DNA from: Christensenella sp. UBA2853
GTDB taxonomy: Bacteria; Bacillota; Clostridia; Christensenellales; Aristaeellaceae
Direction: 5' to 3'
DNA length: 36,599 nt
Assembly (NCBI GenBank): GCA_002350845.1
Contig: DEFL01000078.1
Location: 1 to 36,599 of the forward strand
Below the pieces are notes generated by a model. That model made no database searches. It was not told the DNA's origin and saw only the letters and a program-made list of their open reading frames with translations. The position numbers were made by a program, and so were the translations under genes. Shown here piece by piece: positions 15,233-22,601 of this stretch (the stretch's first letter is position 1; each line of letters begins with the position of its first letter).

Positions 15233-17509
15233 TCAGACACCCTCGGTGTCATCCTCTTCTTCTTCCTCCACATATTCTTCTTCGCCAGAGGAACCGAACG
15301 GATCGTTGAAATCCCCGTTCCATTCCTCGCCTGCATCCTCTTCGGCAGCCTCGCCCTCGTATTCATCATACTCTTCGTACTCGTCGTAGGCTTCTTCCTC
15401 TTCATGGTAGACAGGATCAGCCGTTTCAATGGCAATGCGCCAGGTCAGGCCTTCAGGCAGTGCGGAAGCCAACGGAACGGAGGCATAGTCATTCTCCGCT
15501 GTTTTTGCGGTGGCCAGCATGATGTCGCCCTCGCCGCTGAGGGAGAAATGGATTTCATAAGTGTGGCCGCCGAGAATATTGAGGCCTTCGAAATAGACGA
15601 GATTCATCTCATTGGAAGCAAAGTACTGACTGGCTGTGGTCTGCGAAGCCACTTCTTCCTGTGTCTGTGCATCCACTACGCGCACAGTCAGATCTGCATA
15701 TGGCGTGCTCCCGTTCTGGGAAGGCCAGAACTCGATCAGTTCGAGGGCCATATCCCTGTCCGGGGTCAGGGTGACTGCACAGCTCTGGCCGGCGGATGCA
15801 AGATCGCGAAGGGAGACCGTGCTCTCGCTTTCAGTGGCGGAGAGGGGCGTGGCATCCCAGAATTCGAGATAGGTTTCATAGCCCGACTGAATCATTCGGC
15901 GGACGGCTTCGTTGAGATAGGTCTTGCGGATATAGATTCTGCGGCTGAGCGGATAATAGTGGTCACGGATGTACTGCAGCAGCTCATGCGCGTATTCGTC
16001 ACGTTCATAGCCCCACACAGAATATCCTTCATCATAGAAGATCATCTTGGTTTCATTGGCTTTCAGCGCCTCGAGCTCTCTGTCGCCCAGACCGTCCCAG
16101 GTCCAGGGAGAAGAGCAGGCTGCGCCGTAGTCAATAGGCCGGTCAATATCAATGGTCGTGGTGAAGAAATCCGTAAAGTGAATCTTATCCCCGGGGCTGG
16201 TAATGGCGCTGACCAGTTCCTGCTCTTCCATGTTGTAATCCAGCAGTCCGGCACGGGAAATCAGGCCGGGGGTCTGAAGTGCAGAGGGGATACCGGGATA
16301 AATGAACTGCCCGACAAGGAACAGACCACAGGCACAGGCGATGTAGGCAAGCGGGTTTTTCCAGTGACGGAAGGGCAGGCGGACAGCCCAGCCAAAGACC
16401 AGACAGGCGGACAGGGAAGCAGCACAGATAAAGTGCAGCGCATGGAAATTGTTGAACCCGCGCATGGCGATGGAAATGGTCGAGAAGAAATAGGCCAGCG
16501 CAAGGATGGGAGACTTGAAGCAGAAAACAATCGTGACAATGACGGGGCCGACGGTGTGGAAAACGGAAGCAAGCGTATCCAGAGAGAAATCTCCGGCAAA
16601 GAGCGAGCGAACGCTGCTCTGAAGGTAAGAGAGGAAAGAGGGGAGGAAATTCAGGAAAGTTCCCCAGGGATTTGTGCCAAAACCGCCGGTGTACTGTGAA
16701 TAGATTTCAACATTCAGCGTATAGACACTGTAAATAAAATTCTGAATATTGCCGGTCACTGCATACCAGCCCATGAGAATGATCCATGGAATGAGTACGC
16801 AGAGCAGGAGCAGGCCGTCATCGCGCAGGATTGTCTTGCGCACTTCATCCCGCTGTGCCTTGGGTGTCCGGAAAACCTTCCAGATCTGATACAGGAAGAC
16901 GCCGGCTGCGACGAAGGCGACAGAGTAGGCCGAGGAGAAAACACAGCCGAAGGAGAGAAGAATGGAAGCAGAAATCCAGATGCAGTTGGACAGATGCAGA
17001 CGGTTGGTTTTTGCATAGCACAGCAGTTCGAGCAGAAGGATGGCATGCCCGATACCTGCCCAGTGCTCCGAGATCATCATGGAGCCATTGGTATACAGTC
17101 CGAGCTCTGTCAGATAAAGAAGCGGCAGGAGAACCAGGGCTGCTGGATTGATATGCTTCTTATAATGAAAGAACATGCCGGTCCACAGGGCAGAAAGCAG
17201 AATGTACAGGCAGAACCGGTACATGTATGGATTGTGCGGATGCACCAGAAGTGTAATCACTGCCGAAATATAATAGGAAAACGGCATGTGCTGGGATACG
17301 GTCACCTTGTACATCTCAGCACCGTGTGCCACTTCATTGCCGATGATGAAGACATCCAGCTCATCGAGAAACTCCTCGCTGACAATAAAAGGCATGTAAA
17401 ACGAGAAAAAGGTGCAGAAGAGAAGGACAGCAAGCAGTACGTTGATCCATATTCTGGAAGACCGTTTCAGCTTACGGCTTTCTGTTTCGTGGGCATAGGC
17501 ATACATCAT
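15233..17509 (-). CDS. Large GT-C type membrane glycosyltransferase with acidic C-terminal tail
   Basis: About 758 residues. The N-terminal half has ten or more membrane helices and an ArnT/PMT-like first loop: DELDVFIIGNEVAHGAEMY, then SQHMPFSYYISA, which resembles the acidic-pair and H-x-P motifs of GT39-like enzymes. From about residue 430 a soluble, presumably extracytoplasmic domain follows. The last 57 residues are extremely acidic, with 30 D/E plus several tyrosines (units such as YDEYEEYDEYEG). ATG 17509 is ten bases after GGAGG. An ATG at 17518 is too close to that site, and longer starts lack support. Its own promoter lies at 17606-17634. It should act on lipid-linked donors at the outer face; the substrate is not evident. 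Confidence 0.7.
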   Translation of the reverse strand: MMYAYAHETESRKLKRSSRIWINVLLAVLLFCTFFSFYMPFIVSEEFLDELDVFIIGNEVAHGAEMYKVTVSQHMPFSYYISAVITLLVHPHNPYMYRFCLYILLSALWTGMFFHYKKHINPAALVLLPLLYLTELGLYTNGSMMISEHWAGIGHAILLLELLCYAKTNRLHLSNCIWISASILLSFGCVFSSAYSVAFVAAGVFLYQIWKVFRTPKAQRDEVRKTILRDDGLLLLCVLIPWIILMGWYAVTGNIQNFIYSVYTLNVEIYSQYTGGFGTNPWGTFLNFLPSFLSYLQSSVRSLFAGDFSLDTLASVFHTVGPVIVTIVFCFKSPILALAYFFSTISIAMRGFNNFHALHFICAASLSACLVFGWAVRLPFRHWKNPLAYIACACGLFLVGQFIYPGIPSALQTPGLISRAGLLDYNMEEQELVSAITSPGDKIHFTDFFTTTIDIDRPIDYGAACSSPWTWDGLGDRELEALKANETKMIFYDEGYSVWGYERDEYAHELLQYIRDHYYPLSRRIYIRKTYLNEAVRRMIQSGYETYLEFWDATPLSATESESTVSLRDLASAGQSCAVTLTPDRDMALELIEFWPSQNGSTPYADLTVRVVDAQTQEEVASQTTASQYFASNEMNLVYFEGLNILGGHTYEIHFSLSGEGDIMLATAKTAENDYASVPLASALPEGLTWRIAIETADPVYHEEEEAYDEYEEYDEYEGEAAEEDAGEEWNGDFNDPFGSSGEEEYVEEEEEDDTEGV

Positions 17510-17543
17510 GAGCGTCATTCCTCCGTCAGATAATCTGGAAATG

Positions 17544-17560
17544 AAACCGCATGGCGGTTT
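17544..17560 (-). promoter_or_regulatory. Leader hairpin upstream of the large GT-C gene
   Basis: AAACCGC (17544-17550) and GCGGTTT (17554-17560) form a perfect 7-bp stem with a 3-base loop inside the predicted 5' leader. No proper T-run follows, so a regulatory or stabilising hairpin is more likely than a terminator. Confidence 0.35.
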
Positions 17561-17605
17561 GTATACGTGGACAAGCAACAGCGGTGCTGTCAGAAACACG
17601 AAGGC

Positions 17606-17634
17606 ATCTTACTCCATGACATGCATGAAATCAA
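17606..17634 (-). promoter_or_regulatory. Promoter of the large GT-C gene
   Basis: Minus-strand TTGATT (17634-17629) and TAAGAT (17611-17606) with a 17-base spacer. The start of transcription near 17599 gives a 90-base leader that contains the 17544-17560 hairpin. Confidence 0.6.
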
Positions 17635-17698
17635 GATGGCAAGTGAGATATCGCGGCGTGAAACCATGCGCGGCGGTATAAAGGCACACAGAAAACGG

Positions 17699-18934
17699 TT
17701 ATCCCCAGGTGTGATACGCCATGACTGTCCCCAGGAGATTGAGGCAGGTGCCCGCAGCGAGCAGGGGAAGCTGTGTCAGGTCAAAGGTTTCCTTTGGATT
17801 TTTCCATGTCAGGAGACCCAGCAAAAGGAAAGGCAGCAGGTCGACAAAATACCGGTTGCCGAACTGAAATCCTCCGAGCGTGCGGTGCATGCAGATCAGG
17901 AGTGTGTGAAGGAGCAGGAGCAGTGGGAGCCCGATCAGCAGAGGCAGGTCGGATTTCTCCCGGTTTCGAAGTCCGTGAACCCAGCAGAGGACAAACGAGA
18001 TGCTCAGAGGACAGACCAGGATAAAGAGATTGGTCTCCAGATGGGCAAACACAAGCGCCCCGGTCTGCGGGTTGATTTCAGGAAGCCTGAGCAGCAGCAG
18101 GAGATGCTCGGGCACATAGCTCAGGGAAAACTGCCCCTCAGGCGCACGGACGAATTCAGGAAGATAGTTATGCCCAAATTCAAGGGGGCTGCCAAAGCGA
18201 AGGAAGTTGAGCAGCATATATGAGCCGCCGAGCAGGCACGGACCGACCGCCCAGACAAGGTGGCGCTGAATCCAGCGGGGGATGCTCTGTGTTTTTTCTC
18301 TCTGCCTGAGCAGATAAAAGAGCAGCGGGAGATAGATGATATTCAGCGGCCTGCATCCCACACTGCAGGCCCAGAATGTCAGGGAAAAACCGCCTCTGTT
18401 TTCCAGAGCGCATGTCAGTGACAGCAGGGACAGTGTGAAGGCCATGGTCTGGGCAATGAACCAGACCCAGGAAGTCTGGCCGATGAACAGATAACCGCTG
18501 CCCAGGTAGAGGAAAAGGGACCAGAAGACAGAGGAGCGGACAGAAGCACCCAGCAGAATACACATCCGAACGGCCGTGACGACACCGATCATTGTCACGG
18601 CCCATGCGATCAGTGTGTCCGGAGTGTTCTCACCGAAAAGTGCGACAAAGGGCAGGAGAACATAGGAGGGAAACGGTGGAAAGCTGACATAGTACTTGCC
18701 GTCACGGATCGCCAGCTCAAGCCATGCATAATCCTGTCCGAGATCCAGTCGGCCGCGAAGCCAGGACTGAGCCTGAAGAATATAGGAAGAATACGGGTTT
18801 CCCGACCATGGCCAGAACCCGGTAAAAGCGGAGATGGAAAGCATGGCAAGAAGCACGGTGAGCGGAGTGATCCAAAGCGCACAGCGCTTGCTCAGTTGGG
18901 AGCTTCTGTATAAACGATGAGGAAAATCAGGCAT
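17699..18934 (-). CDS. Polytopic membrane protein, probable GT-C glycosyltransferase
   Basis: A 411-residue membrane protein with about ten helices. The first loop after helix 1 reads SGNPYSSYILQAQSWLRGRLDL, then RDGKYYVSFPPFPSYVLLPFVALFG. This GKYY...PPxP arrangement recurs in uncharacterised GT39-like membrane transferases of Bacillota and Actinobacteria. A late loop HRTLGGFQFGNRYFVDLLPF matches the conserved xGNRY-DxxP segment of the same group. ATG 18934 has AGGAGG eight bases upstream; the frame extends to 19051 without support, and the predicted promoter lies inside that extension. It is transcribed divergently from the priming transferase gene. Sugar and acceptor are unknown, and no terminator is apparent before the next promoter. 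Confidence 0.65.
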   Translation of the reverse strand: MPDFPHRLYRSSQLSKRCALWITPLTVLLAMLSISAFTGFWPWSGNPYSSYILQAQSWLRGRLDLGQDYAWLELAIRDGKYYVSFPPFPSYVLLPFVALFGENTPDTLIAWAVTMIGVVTAVRMCILLGASVRSSVFWSLFLYLGSGYLFIGQTSWVWFIAQTMAFTLSLLSLTCALENRGGFSLTFWACSVGCRPLNIIYLPLLFYLLRQREKTQSIPRWIQRHLVWAVGPCLLGGSYMLLNFLRFGSPLEFGHNYLPEFVRAPEGQFSLSYVPEHLLLLLRLPEINPQTGALVFAHLETNLFILVCPLSISFVLCWVHGLRNREKSDLPLLIGLPLLLLLHTLLICMHRTLGGFQFGNRYFVDLLPFLLLGLLTWKNPKETFDLTQLPLLAAGTCLNLLGTVMAYHTWG

Positions 18935-18955
18935 AGGCAGGCCCTCCTTAGTGGC

Positions 18956-18984
18956 ATCATAAGGAAAGAGAGGACATGTGTCAA
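18956..18984 (-). promoter_or_regulatory. Sigma-A promoter, divergent, leftward
   Basis: Minus-strand TTGACA (18984-18979) and TATGAT (18961-18956) are 17 bases apart. Transcription would start close to 18949, giving a very short leader that still contains the AGGAGG site. Confidence 0.78.
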
Positions 18985-19044
18985 GCTTATCTGCAGGCAG
19001 GGGTGAAAGGGCATGCGGCGGAAGGCCTGGGCATGGCAAATTTC

Positions 19045-19073
19045 TTGACACACTATCGGGCGAGTGCTATCAT
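19045..19073 (+). promoter_or_regulatory. Sigma-A promoter, divergent, rightward
   Basis: TTGACA (19045-19050) and TATCAT (19068-19073) with a 17-base spacer and TGC just before the -10. It should drive the priming transferase, nucleotidyltransferase and galE, and perhaps the two large genes beyond. Confidence 0.78.
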
Positions 19074-19152
19074 GATTTTTGCATAAACGTATGTGCAATG
19101 ACATGAAATCACATGTTGACTGCATCCATGGCGTGAGAGGAGGGGGAAGGCT

Positions 19153-20565
19153 GTGCCACGATTGATTCAGAGAATCCACAATCACCGGGGAGACCTCATT
19201 GTCGGACTGCTGAAAATCATCACTTATCTCGGCCTGTCTGCCGCTTTTTTTCTGCTCATGTCTATCAATAACTGGCAGCTGCGCAACCCTTCGAGAACAC
19301 TGGGCATAACGCTGATTACCTGGGTTGCCATGTCCGGAGCCATGACATTGGTATACGGCGGGTATGAAATCGGACGGAAAAAAAGCAAGCCGATTATTAC
19401 CAATATGACGCTCGGCGTGCTGATCACAGATATGGTCACCTATCTGCAGCTTCAGATCATGAACGTCAACGCAAATAACCGCACGCATCTGGACATCTTC
19501 GGAGAGGACTTTCCGTATCTGCTTCTGACTATGGTCATCCAGGCACTGTTCCTGGTTGCGATTGTACGCTTTGGAAATCACAGCTTCTTCTCCATCTATC
19601 CTCCCAAGCAGTGCCTGCTGATTCTGGGACAGCTCGACGAGCAGGAACAGATCACGGACAAACTGAATCATTTCAGGTTGCAGTGGCGCGTGAGAAAAGC
19701 AGTGACCTGGGACTGCCCGGAACTGCGGAACGAGATTGAGGCATCGGAAGTCGTGTTTATTACCGATGTTCCGCAGCATGAAGCCATGCGTATCTTGCAG
19801 ATCTGCTATGACCTGCACCGGGATGTCCTCTGCAAGGCCAAACTGCAGGACATCATGCTTTCCTCTGCCCAGCAGGTCGTCATTGATGATGCACCGTTCC
19901 TGGAGATGGATTACCATAAGATGACGCTCTGGCAGCGCATTGTCAAGCGCTTTACGGATATCTTCCTTTCTGCGCTGATCCTGCTCCTGCTCTCTCCGCT
20001 GATGGCAATCATCGCGCTTCTGATTCATTATGAGGATGGCGGAAAGGTGATTTTCCGCCAGTCGCGCATGACCATCGGGGGGCGGAATTTTACGATTTAC
20101 AAGTTCCGCACCATGAAGGAACACTTTGAAGGCCTGCCGCAGAGTTCGGCGACAGAGGATGATCCCAGAATCACCCGGGTCGGCAGAGTCCTTCGCAGAA
20201 CCCGTCTGGATGAGCTTCCGCAGTTCTGGAATATCCTCAGAGGCGACATGACACTGGTTGGACCGCGTCCTGAAATGCTGGACAATGTGGAAAAATACAA
20301 GTCCCAGATGCCGACATTTGTCTATCGGGAAAAGGTCAAGGCGGGATTGACCGGTTATGCGCAGATTGAGGGCAAGTACAACACGGTGCCGGAAGACAAG
20401 CTGATGCTGGACCTGATGTATATCGAGCATTTTTCGCTGTTTAATGATATGCGGCTGCTGTTCCGCACGCTGACTGTTCTTTTCCGCAAGGATTCAACGG
20501 AAGGCTTCGCCAAAAAAGAGAACGCGAATGAGCGTACGCGCCAGGGCAAGCGCAAAAAGAAATAA
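19153..20565 (+). CDS. Polyprenyl-phosphate sugar-1-phosphate transferase (priming enzyme)
   Basis: A 470-residue initiating transferase that would place the first sugar phosphate on undecaprenyl phosphate for an exopolysaccharide or capsule. Four membrane helices occupy about residues 15-140, followed by a degenerate Rossmann-like region. A further helix at about 267-290 precedes the bacterial sugar transferase domain. Its signatures are visible: a KFRTM block near residue 320, LDELPQFWNILRGDM starting near 352 and VGPRPE ending at 374, then a G-x-TGYAQ-x-xGK segment. The start is GTG, six bases after GGAGGGGG. The basic tail (RTRQGKRKKK) probably hugs the membrane. It is first in a plus-strand operon with a nucleotidyltransferase and galE. 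The sugar transferred is not determinable; Gal-P, Glc-P or a HexNAc-P are possible. Confidence 0.9.
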   Translation: MPRLIQRIHNHRGDLIVGLLKIITYLGLSAAFFLLMSINNWQLRNPSRTLGITLITWVAMSGAMTLVYGGYEIGRKKSKPIITNMTLGVLITDMVTYLQLQIMNVNANNRTHLDIFGEDFPYLLLTMVIQALFLVAIVRFGNHSFFSIYPPKQCLLILGQLDEQEQITDKLNHFRLQWRVRKAVTWDCPELRNEIEASEVVFITDVPQHEAMRILQICYDLHRDVLCKAKLQDIMLSSAQQVVIDDAPFLEMDYHKMTLWQRIVKRFTDIFLSALILLLLSPLMAIIALLIHYEDGGKVIFRQSRMTIGGRNFTIYKFRTMKEHFEGLPQSSATEDDPRITRVGRVLRRTRLDELPQFWNILRGDMTLVGPRPEMLDNVEKYKSQMPTFVYREKVKAGLTGYAQIEGKYNTVPEDKLMLDLMYIEHFSLFNDMRLLFRTLTVLFRKDSTEGFAKKENANERTRQGKRKKK

Positions 20566-20597
20566 TCGACAGAATATAAAATGAAAGGAATATCCCA

Positions 20598-21503
20598 ATG
20601 CATACGACATTACTGATTATGGCGGCTGGCCTGGGGTCAAGATACGGAGGCAACAAACAGATTGACCGTATCGGACCGAACGGGGAAATACTCATGGAGT
20701 ACTCGATCCATGATGCGCTTGCTGCCGGGTTTGACAAGGTCGTCTTTGTGATCAAACCGGAAATGGAAAAACTGTTTCGGGAAATGGTCGGCGATAAGAT
20801 TGCTGCGAAGACAGAAGTCCATTATGCGTTCCAGGATTATTCCTCGCTTCCTGAGGACTTTACGCCGCCAGCAGGCAGAACCAAGCCGTACGGCACGGTG
20901 CACGCTGTCCTGTGTGCAGCCAGGATCATCTCAGAACCATTCGCGGTGATCAATGCAGACGATTACTATGGCCGGGATGCATTTGCCGCGATGGCAGGAT
21001 CTCTGAAGTCCATGCAGAACAAAAAGATCGCAGCCTCCATGGTCGCATATGACCTGCACAACACGGTTTCCGAAAATGGCACGGTGACTCGTGGCGTGTG
21101 CGAGCGCGATGACCGGAACCATCTGGTCAAAGTGACCGAAACCTATAAGATTAAGCCCGCGCCGGATGGCACCATTCGGGATTATGCGTCCGATGAGCAG
21201 GGCGTTGTCCTTGATCCCAATGCGCTGGTTTCGATGAATTTCTGGGGCTTTACCCCCTGGTTTTTTGAGGCTGCGGAGCGGAAGTTCCGTGAATTCCTTT
21301 TTGCACCGCATTCCGACGATATGAAAGCGGAATATGTGCTGCCGACGCTTGTGGATGAACTGATGCATGAGGAGAATCTTCAGGTGGACGTGCTCAACAC
21401 ACATGCTGTCTGGTTTGGCATGACCTATCATGAGGACCGGGAATATGTCATGCAAGAACTGAAAAAGCTGCATGAAGCAGGGTTTTATCCAAACGCTTTA
21501 TAA
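20598..21503 (+). CDS. Sugar-phosphate nucleotidyltransferase-like protein
   Basis: A 301-residue protein of the NTP-transferase fold. The N-terminus has the nucleotide loop MAAGLGSRYGGNKQ (8-21), and the metal-binding acidic pair is in INADDYYG (D121, D122). The loop is GLGSRYGGNK rather than the GGxGTR of GalU/RmlA/RfbF, which places it in a less studied branch often linked to cell-surface sugar genes. It lacks a C-terminal beta-helix acyltransferase domain. AAAGGAA seven bases before ATG supports the start. The gap to the priming transferase is 32 bases. It probably makes a UDP- or GDP-sugar for this locus, but the substrate is unknown. Confidence 0.8.
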   Translation: MHTTLLIMAAGLGSRYGGNKQIDRIGPNGEILMEYSIHDALAAGFDKVVFVIKPEMEKLFREMVGDKIAAKTEVHYAFQDYSSLPEDFTPPAGRTKPYGTVHAVLCAARIISEPFAVINADDYYGRDAFAAMAGSLKSMQNKKIAASMVAYDLHNTVSENGTVTRGVCERDDRNHLVKVTETYKIKPAPDGTIRDYASDEQGVVLDPNALVSMNFWGFTPWFFEAAERKFREFLFAPHSDDMKAEYVLPTLVDELMHEENLQVDVLNTHAVWFGMTYHEDREYVMQELKKLHEAGFYPNAL

Positions 21504-21521
21504 TAAATGGAGGACAGGGGC

Positions 21522-22538
21522 ATGAAAATACTGACAACCGGCGGAGCGGGATTTATCGGGTCTCATACTTGTGTCGAACTGCTGAATGCAGGACATGAAG
21601 TGGTGGTCGTGGACAATTTTGTCAACAGCCAGAAGGAAGCAGTTCATCGGGTTGAAGAGCTGACAGGAAAAACGGTTCAGCTTTACGAGGCCGATGTGTG
21701 TGATCCGGATGCCATGGAACAGATTTTTTCCGAGCATACCTTTGACGCTGTCATTCATTTTGCAGGACTGAAAGCGGTCGGAGAAAGTGTGGCACAGCCC
21801 ATGCGCTATTACCGGAACAATCTGGATTCTGCTTTGACACTGTGTGAAACGATGGCCCGGCATGGATGCAAGCGGATTGTCTTTTCGTCCTCTGCCACGG
21901 TGTATGGTGTGCCGGATGAGGTGCCTCTGCGCGAAGATATGTTCTGCAAGGGATGCACGAATCCTTACGGCTGGACCAAGTACATGATTGAGAAAATCCT
22001 CATGGGCATCTGTGATGCGGATCCGGAGTGGTCTGTCGTCCTGCTGCGCTATTTCAATCCCATTGGGGCACATGAGTCCGGCAGAATCGGTGAAAACCCG
22101 AATGGCATCCCCAACAACCTGATGCCGTTCATCACCAAGGTGGCTGCCGGCCAGCTGGATCATCTGAACATCTTCGGCAATGACTATAACACCCCGGACG
22201 GCACAGGCGTGCGCGACTATATTCATGTGGTTGACCTCGCCCGCGGCCATGTCAATGCCTGCGAGTATGCTCAGCAGCACAGCGGCTGCGAGATCATCAA
22301 TCTCGGCACAGGGGTCGGTTACAGCGTCCTGGATATTGTACATGCATTTGAAAAAGTCAATGGCATCAAGGTTCCTTATGTCATTGCACCCCGGCGCCCG
22401 GGCGATATTGCTGAATGTTATTCAGATCCGCGGAAGGCAGAGCAGCTGCTTGGATGGAAAGCTGAAAAGAATCTGGATGATATGTGCCGTGATTCCTGGA
22501 GATGGCAGAAGAACAATCCCAATGGATATCAGGCGTAA
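21522..22538 (+). CDS. galE: UDP-glucose 4-epimerase
   Basis: A 338-residue extended SDR that interconverts UDP-glucose and UDP-galactose, or the N-acetyl forms. TGGAGFIGSH is at residues 6-15 and the catalytic pair is Y149/K153 in YGWTK, the same numbering as E. coli GalE. SSATVYG and the RYFNPIGAH strand are canonical. ATG 21522 lies eight bases after GGAGG; an ATG at 21507 upstream overlaps that site and is rejected. The position next to the priming transferase suggests it feeds galactose-type residues to the polysaccharide. A hairpin with a short T-run follows the stop. Confidence 0.95.
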   Translation: MKILTTGGAGFIGSHTCVELLNAGHEVVVVDNFVNSQKEAVHRVEELTGKTVQLYEADVCDPDAMEQIFSEHTFDAVIHFAGLKAVGESVAQPMRYYRNNLDSALTLCETMARHGCKRIVFSSSATVYGVPDEVPLREDMFCKGCTNPYGWTKYMIEKILMGICDADPEWSVVLLRYFNPIGAHESGRIGENPNGIPNNLMPFITKVAAGQLDHLNIFGNDYNTPDGTGVRDYIHVVDLARGHVNACEYAQQHSGCEIINLGTGVGYSVLDIVHAFEKVNGIKVPYVIAPRRPGDIAECYSDPRKAEQLLGWKAEKNLDDMCRDSWRWQKNNPNGYQA

Positions 22539-22545
22539 TATGCGC

Positions 22546-22579
22546 AGGCGATGTTCTGTAATGCGGAACACCGCCTTTT
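22546..22579 (+). terminator. Imperfect terminator hairpin after galE
   Basis: An 11-position stem with one A-C mismatch (22546-22556 with 22566-22576) and a 9-base loop is followed by TTTT. It probably acts as a partial terminator. No clear promoter fits between it and the next ATG at 22602. Confidence 0.5.
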
Positions 22580-22601
22580 GCATTCTAAAGGAGGTCAGGC
22601 C

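Noticed and set aside
18892..20430. A 512-codon minus-strand open frame
   Set aside because: It runs opposite the priming transferase and across the divergent promoter region. The product has no recognisable motif and no ribosome site.
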